Origin: Leptodactylus fallax
Lineage: Eukaryota > Chordata > Amphibia > Anura > Leptodactylidae
DNA length: 64,000 nt
Assembly (NCBI GenBank): GCA_947044405.1
Contig: CAMRHE010000134.1
Coordinates: 439,501 to 503,500, forward strand
Reading direction: 5' to 3'
Both the position numbers and the translations under genes were made by a program. Under the pieces are notes generated by a model. That model did no database searches. It was not told the origin of the DNA and saw only the letters and a program-made list of their open reading frames with translations. Numbering within the stretch: the first letter of the stretch is position 1; each line of letters opens with the position of its first letter. Positions 60,216 to 64,000 of the stretch are shown one piece after another.

Positions 60216-61363
60216 ATATTCTTGATTTCACTCACAAGTGTTTCTTACTTTATATGTGACTAGCCTTCTTTGTAGTAGTGGCAGTACCCATTAATGTCAA
60301 CATAAACAAGAGTGAGTTGGGTTGGGAATGTGAAGGGGGTTAGTTGGTTGGCCTCTATAGGCCATGTAAATATGTTATTGGTGGACCTCCGAGAGTATGA
60401 GCACAGTTGGACATGTGGCTGTGGGTTGGGGTAAGAAGCACCCAATGTACTGACTCCACATCCACTTATAAGCAGACATCAGCTATATGCCCCAAGTTTG
60501 AGTTATATCAGTCTGTTAGAGGGTCTGACTGATCACTAAGTAGCGGCGGCAAGGAGCCCTGCTTGGAGACTCTGGCAAGTGATGTTGTATATATTCTCTC
60601 ATGTACCCGGAAGGCAGTAGGTCTAGAGTTTGCTAGTCCTGAGACCGAAGACTCTAGAGGCCTTTAGTGAGTACTGATGTTAATGACTATTAATGCACCT
60701 GTATAGAGATTGCCCATGGTTGATATTTCCTGTGCTGTGTTGTCAAGAGAACCCCAACAGAAGACGTGGAGGACAATGAAATTCCTTCCCTGCAGGTACA
60801 CCTACGGAGACAGGTTATTCCTACAGTGCTAATGCGCTACTGAATTGTGATGTACCTATTGCTAATCCTTTTCTGTATTCTACTAAAGACTTCTAAGTAA
60901 ACATTTTAACGTTACAGAGTCTCTGAAGTTTGTTGCTATCACATCTCCACAATGTTACAAATGCACGATTTTGGTTGTCAGTGCAAAAGAATGATGCTAC
61001 AGAGCAGTAGACAAAGAGACGCCACAGCTCTGGCTGTGCAACAGGCAGCTGTGCCACAGAATGAGGCAGATTTACTAATATTGGATAAACTTAGACTAGA
61101 GAGTCTAACATGCAACAGATCACAGTGGATAATGCTGGATGCTAATTTTATACCATCTGCTATATTTGTTGCCTTAGTTTATACCAACATATTGGGACTT
61201 TTTAGTTCACAATGTTGCATCTTATGCCGTGATCTTTATCCAACAAGATATGCTCCTTTTACAATAAGCCACACCCTTTGTCAGTCAAGCAAGAAAAAGT
61301 GTCTTACATTACTCATAAATGTGGTGAAGGCATGTATGCCGGGGATTTTTTGTGCCTCAGGCT
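60216..61363. other. Intron sequence; possible LTR-like stretch
   Basis: About 60508-60960 has an LTR-3'-end flavour (TATTCTACTAAAGACTTCTA, then GTTACAGAGTCTCTGAAG), but I found no target duplication, primer-binding site or coding partner. The rest is unremarkable. Confidence 0.3.
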
Positions 61364-61690
61364 AAGGCCCCACGTAGCAAAACACAGCAAAAAAAAAAGT
61401 GGCGGGAACGAATCTCAGTTTTTTCCGCAGCGTTTTTCATTTGGTTTTCGCAGAGTTTTTCTCTGCAGACTTTCTGCCTTTGTTATACCTATATGGGAAA
61501 TGCCAGCATTTCCGCAGGTATAATTGACATGCTATGATTTTCTCCACTGCAGATTTTTTTCTGCAATTTGTGGATGGGATTAGCCAGAATCAAATTCACT
61601 TTACAGGTACTGTAAAACGCAGCATTTTTCTCTGCTTCATTTCCACAGCGGCAAAAACGCTGCATTTTCTCAATGTGGGGTCCCAGCCTC
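61364..61690. repeat. MITE with GGCTAAGGCCCCACG ends
   Basis: GGCTAAGGCCCCACG on the left and (complement) GGCTGGGACCCCACATTG on the right are inverted. Internal GCAGCGTTTTT and AAAAACGCTGC blocks also pair. Confidence 0.65.
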
Positions 61691-61752
61691 AGTGTCTTTT
61701 CTGCCCAGCAAGTGTATGCTATTTTGACGTCAAAACCAACAGCTACTCCAGT

Positions 61753-62475
61753 TTAAAGGAATCCTATCATTGAGAATGGCCAGTTTTAGTAAGACCACGT
61801 CGTAATAGCCTTTATAAAGGCTATTCTTCTCCTACCTTTCTTGTTTCACTCCTTGCCGCCGTTTAGAAGAAATGTTGATTTTTATCTTTATGCTAATGTG
61901 TCTTCAGAATGCACAGGGGGCGTTCCCCCAGTGCTGAAACTGCACAGGGGGCATCCCCTGTGCTCTCCACAGACGCGTTTTTGAACTTACTGCACCGCCT
62001 CTCTTCTTCTTTAGCAGACGCCTCTTCTTGACGTCATCCTTTGTTCAGGAGACATGCGCCGACTGCGCATGTCCATTCGGCCATTTTCCTGTGGCCTATT
62101 ACATGCACCGCATGAAGTACGCTCGTGTAATAGGCCACAGGAAAATGGCCAAATGGACACGCGCAGCTGGCGCATGTTTCCCGAACTAAGGATGATGTCA
62201 AGAAGAGGCGTCTGCTAAAGAAGAAGAGAGGCAGCGTGGTAAGTTCAAAAATGCATCTGAGGAGAGCACAGGGGCCGCCTCCTGTGCAGTTTCAGCACTA
62301 GGGGGCACCACCTGTGCATTCTGAAGACACATTAGCATAAAGATAAAAATCAACATTTATTCTAAAAGGCAGCGAGGAGTGAAACAAGAAAGGTAGGAGA
62401 AGATTAGCCTTTGTAAAGGCTTTTACGACGTGGTCTTACTAAAATTGGCCTTTCTGAATGATAGAATCCCTTTAA
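61753..62475. repeat. Large TTAA foldback with splice-donor module, copy 5
   Basis: TTAAAGGAATCCTATCATTG and complement (TTAAAGGGATTCTATCATTC) form the ends, with TTAA at 61753-61756 and 62472-62475. The whole 720 bp folds back, through AAAACACGTCGT-type, TTATGCTAATGTGTCTTCAG and CAGGAAAATGGCC arms. Outward donors are minus-strand CAGTAAGTTCAA (61981-61992) and plus-strand GTGGTAAGTTCAAA (62237-62250). The core holds a full CRE, TGACGTCA (62030-62037), and two AAAATGGC (YY1-like) sites. Confidence 0.85.
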
Positions 62476-62634
62476 ATAGAAAAGAGATCTCTTAACAAAA
62501 TAAAGTTGTGTTGCAAAACTCAGTGCCCTTGTACAGATTCTCCCCATTGCATGCTCCATTGTAGTATTCACCAGTAGACCAGACTGTACTTCATTTTTAG
62601 GAATTTTAAAGTAGAGCAGCTGTATGAATTATAG

Positions 62635-63647
62635 CTAGAGATGAGCGAATCGAAGCTGACGAAGTGGAATTCGATCCGAATTTCAGGAAATATTCAATTC
62701 GCCTCGAATTCGGATTTCCTCACATTTCATGGTAACGAATCGCACAGCTCCTATCGGGGGTTTTAACCCCTTGGATACCACGGTCAAACATGACCGCGGC
62801 ATCCAAGGGGTTCCGCCATGCTACATGTTCCCCTCTGCACCCCCCCGCAGTGATTAAAAATAAAAAAATACTGATACTCACCTTTCCTGGGCTCAGCATC
62901 CACTCCGGAGCTCTTCCAGCCCAGTGACTGAGGTCCTGCTCCCCAGGCCTCACTGCTCGGGCCTGTGATTGGGCCCCAGCGGTCACGTGGAACGTGCGGG
63001 AGCTCTGATTATTATACCACAGCTCTAGGGAGGGGGATCTTTTTTTTTTTTTTTTTTTTTTGTCCCCATAGGGGATTGAAGCAACGATATTCTGATCACT
63101 GCTTCAATAGGTATACACTGCAATACACGTGTATTGCAGTGTATAGGAGGCTGTCAGGCCATGCAGACGCATAGACTGACAGTCTCCATTCAAGGCAGGA
63201 TCAACCAGGTATGCGGAGGGACAGCGATGAGGAAGACCCGGACTCACTGGTCAGATCCCGGGCTGCCAAATAGGAGCAGCAGCACTCCCCGAAAATGTCG
63301 CAGGGGGGCTGATCGGGACCCCAATATATAATAAAACCCCTGAGATGCCGCGGCTTCTGAGGTGTTAACATCTGCGATCGGAGCTCAGCTCCGACCAGGG
63401 GTGTTAGAGGACAGTGTCAGCCGTTACATATGGATGACACCTGCAAAGCAGGGTGCGCACACAGTTTCTGTGTGCGCACCATGCTTCCGCTGTGGTTTGC
63501 AGGAAGTCCTTCCTGGCAGCGCCTTACTATTAGGGCGGATGTCGGGAAGGGGTTAACCCGATTCACCACAAATTAATTCAGTTTGAATCTTTATGGAAAA
63601 TTTGGCGAATCGGCTGATTTGAACTTTTGACAAATTCGCTCATCTCT
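62635..63647. mobile_element. Non-autonomous hAT-like element (AGAGATGAGCGAA ends)
   Basis: AGAGATGAGCGAAT at the left and its complement at the right are the terminal repeats. The 8-bp AATTATAG is duplicated exactly at 62627-62634 and 63648-63655. There is no transposase. Inside are a half-module with a minus-strand donor AAAGGTGAGTATCA (62873-62886) next to TCACGTGGAACGTG, a T-run (63041-63061) and a nested repeat (63062-63560). Confidence 0.85.
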
Positions 63648-63808
63648 AATTATAGTCTATGGAGTCCACAGGTAACTGCTTTTTTAGCGGACAGCTTTTC
63701 ATCGTTCAGGTCCCCATGCAGACCTGAACGATGGAGAGATCAATGCTAATGTGAACCTAGCGTAACAGCATTGAGAATATCCAGTGCTACAGTAGCTTTC
63801 AAACTCAC

Positions 63809-63940
63809 TTTAACAGTGAAGGTCTCCGGTGCCTGCAGCAGGTTTGCTCTTGCTATAAGAAAGCCATTCTGTGTTATCTGAAATAGCTGACTGTGGTTAG
63901 ACAGAGTTTTCAGACTAAGGTGGATCTGTGGATTGCTTCC
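63809..63940 (-). CDS. cdhr5-like: Cadherin-like gene, membrane-proximal repeat exon
   Basis: The 132-bp exon follows a GTGATTTCAG acceptor and ends at TTAAA|GTGAGT, phase 0 at both ends. It encodes GSNPQIHLSLKTLSNHS, then LFQITQNGFLIARANLLQ and APETFTVK. The F-x-I-x-x-N-G-x-L and the F-T-V-K strand are the classic centre of a cadherin repeat, which joins in frame to VIARDE of the next exon. An NHS sequon is present. Calcium-binding DxD/DRE motifs would lie upstream, outside the window. CDHR5 is the favoured identity because the IRF neighbour lies in the same order and orientation as in human 11p15.5. Other cadherin-related genes remain possible. Confidence 0.85.
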
Positions 63941-64000
63941 CTGAAATCACAAAGCTTAGATATTAAGAAAAAAAGAACACCAATAAAAAAAAACCAGAAA

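Noticed and set aside
60508..60960. Possible solo LTR
   Set aside because: No target duplication, defined ends or internal retroelement sequence could be found, so it is left as a remark only.

Overview
The window reads as vertebrate nuclear DNA, most probably from a frog. It is AT-rich and intron-dominated, with short coding exons bounded by GT/AG splice sites. It is packed with repeat classes typical of amphibian genomes: seven Tc1/mariner-type elements with TA target duplications, L1/Tx1-clade and CR1 LINEs, TTAA-flanked foldback MITEs with TTAAAGGG-type ends (the pattern of the Xenopus T2/Kolobok group), hAT-like non-autonomous elements with 8-bp target duplications, and many microsatellites. 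There is no bacterial-style operon, CRISPR array or recognisable RNA gene. The species call is an inference from repeat content.

Two host genes are visible, both on the minus strand. Left (3.3-4.3 kb, with a probable 5' untranslated exon and promoter at 24.0-24.3 kb) is the 5' part of an interferon regulatory factor gene. Three coding exons give a start codon, the complete five-tryptophan DNA-binding domain and an acidic micro-exon, with matching splice phases; the rest of the gene lies to the left of the window. The residues fit the IRF5/IRF6 subfamily, IRF6 most closely. Right (58.15-63.94 kb, and probably 44.7-45.5 kb) is the 3' part of a cadherin-related membrane protein gene: two exons of a membrane-proximal cadherin repeat, one transmembrane exon, and two downstream exons that look like a cytoplasmic tail. 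The order and orientation match human CDHR5-IRF7, so the right-hand gene is plausibly cdhr5, although the IRF here is not IRF7-like in sequence.

Layout: 0-4.7 kb IRF exons among TTAA MITEs; 4.7-24 kb the presumed IRF intron 1, holding a CR1 fragment and an old Tc1 element split by a nearly full-length L1 (5.95 kb, 16-bp target duplication); 24.0-28.1 kb IRF promoter region, a ~46-51-bp minisatellite and two Tc1 elements inserted into it; 28.1-44.7 kb an intergenic repeat field (mariner with unusual spacing, Tc1, foldback MITEs, a hAT-like element with a 31-bp satellite); 44.7-64 kb the cadherin-like gene with intronic Tc1, L1 and MITE insertions.

The most unusual pattern is that at least five palindromic elements share one architecture although their sequences differ: a GC/CpG-rich core with TGACG (CREB/ATF-type) half-sites, flanked on both sides by outward-facing consensus 5' splice sites. 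This looks like a mobile bidirectional promoter plus first-exon module.
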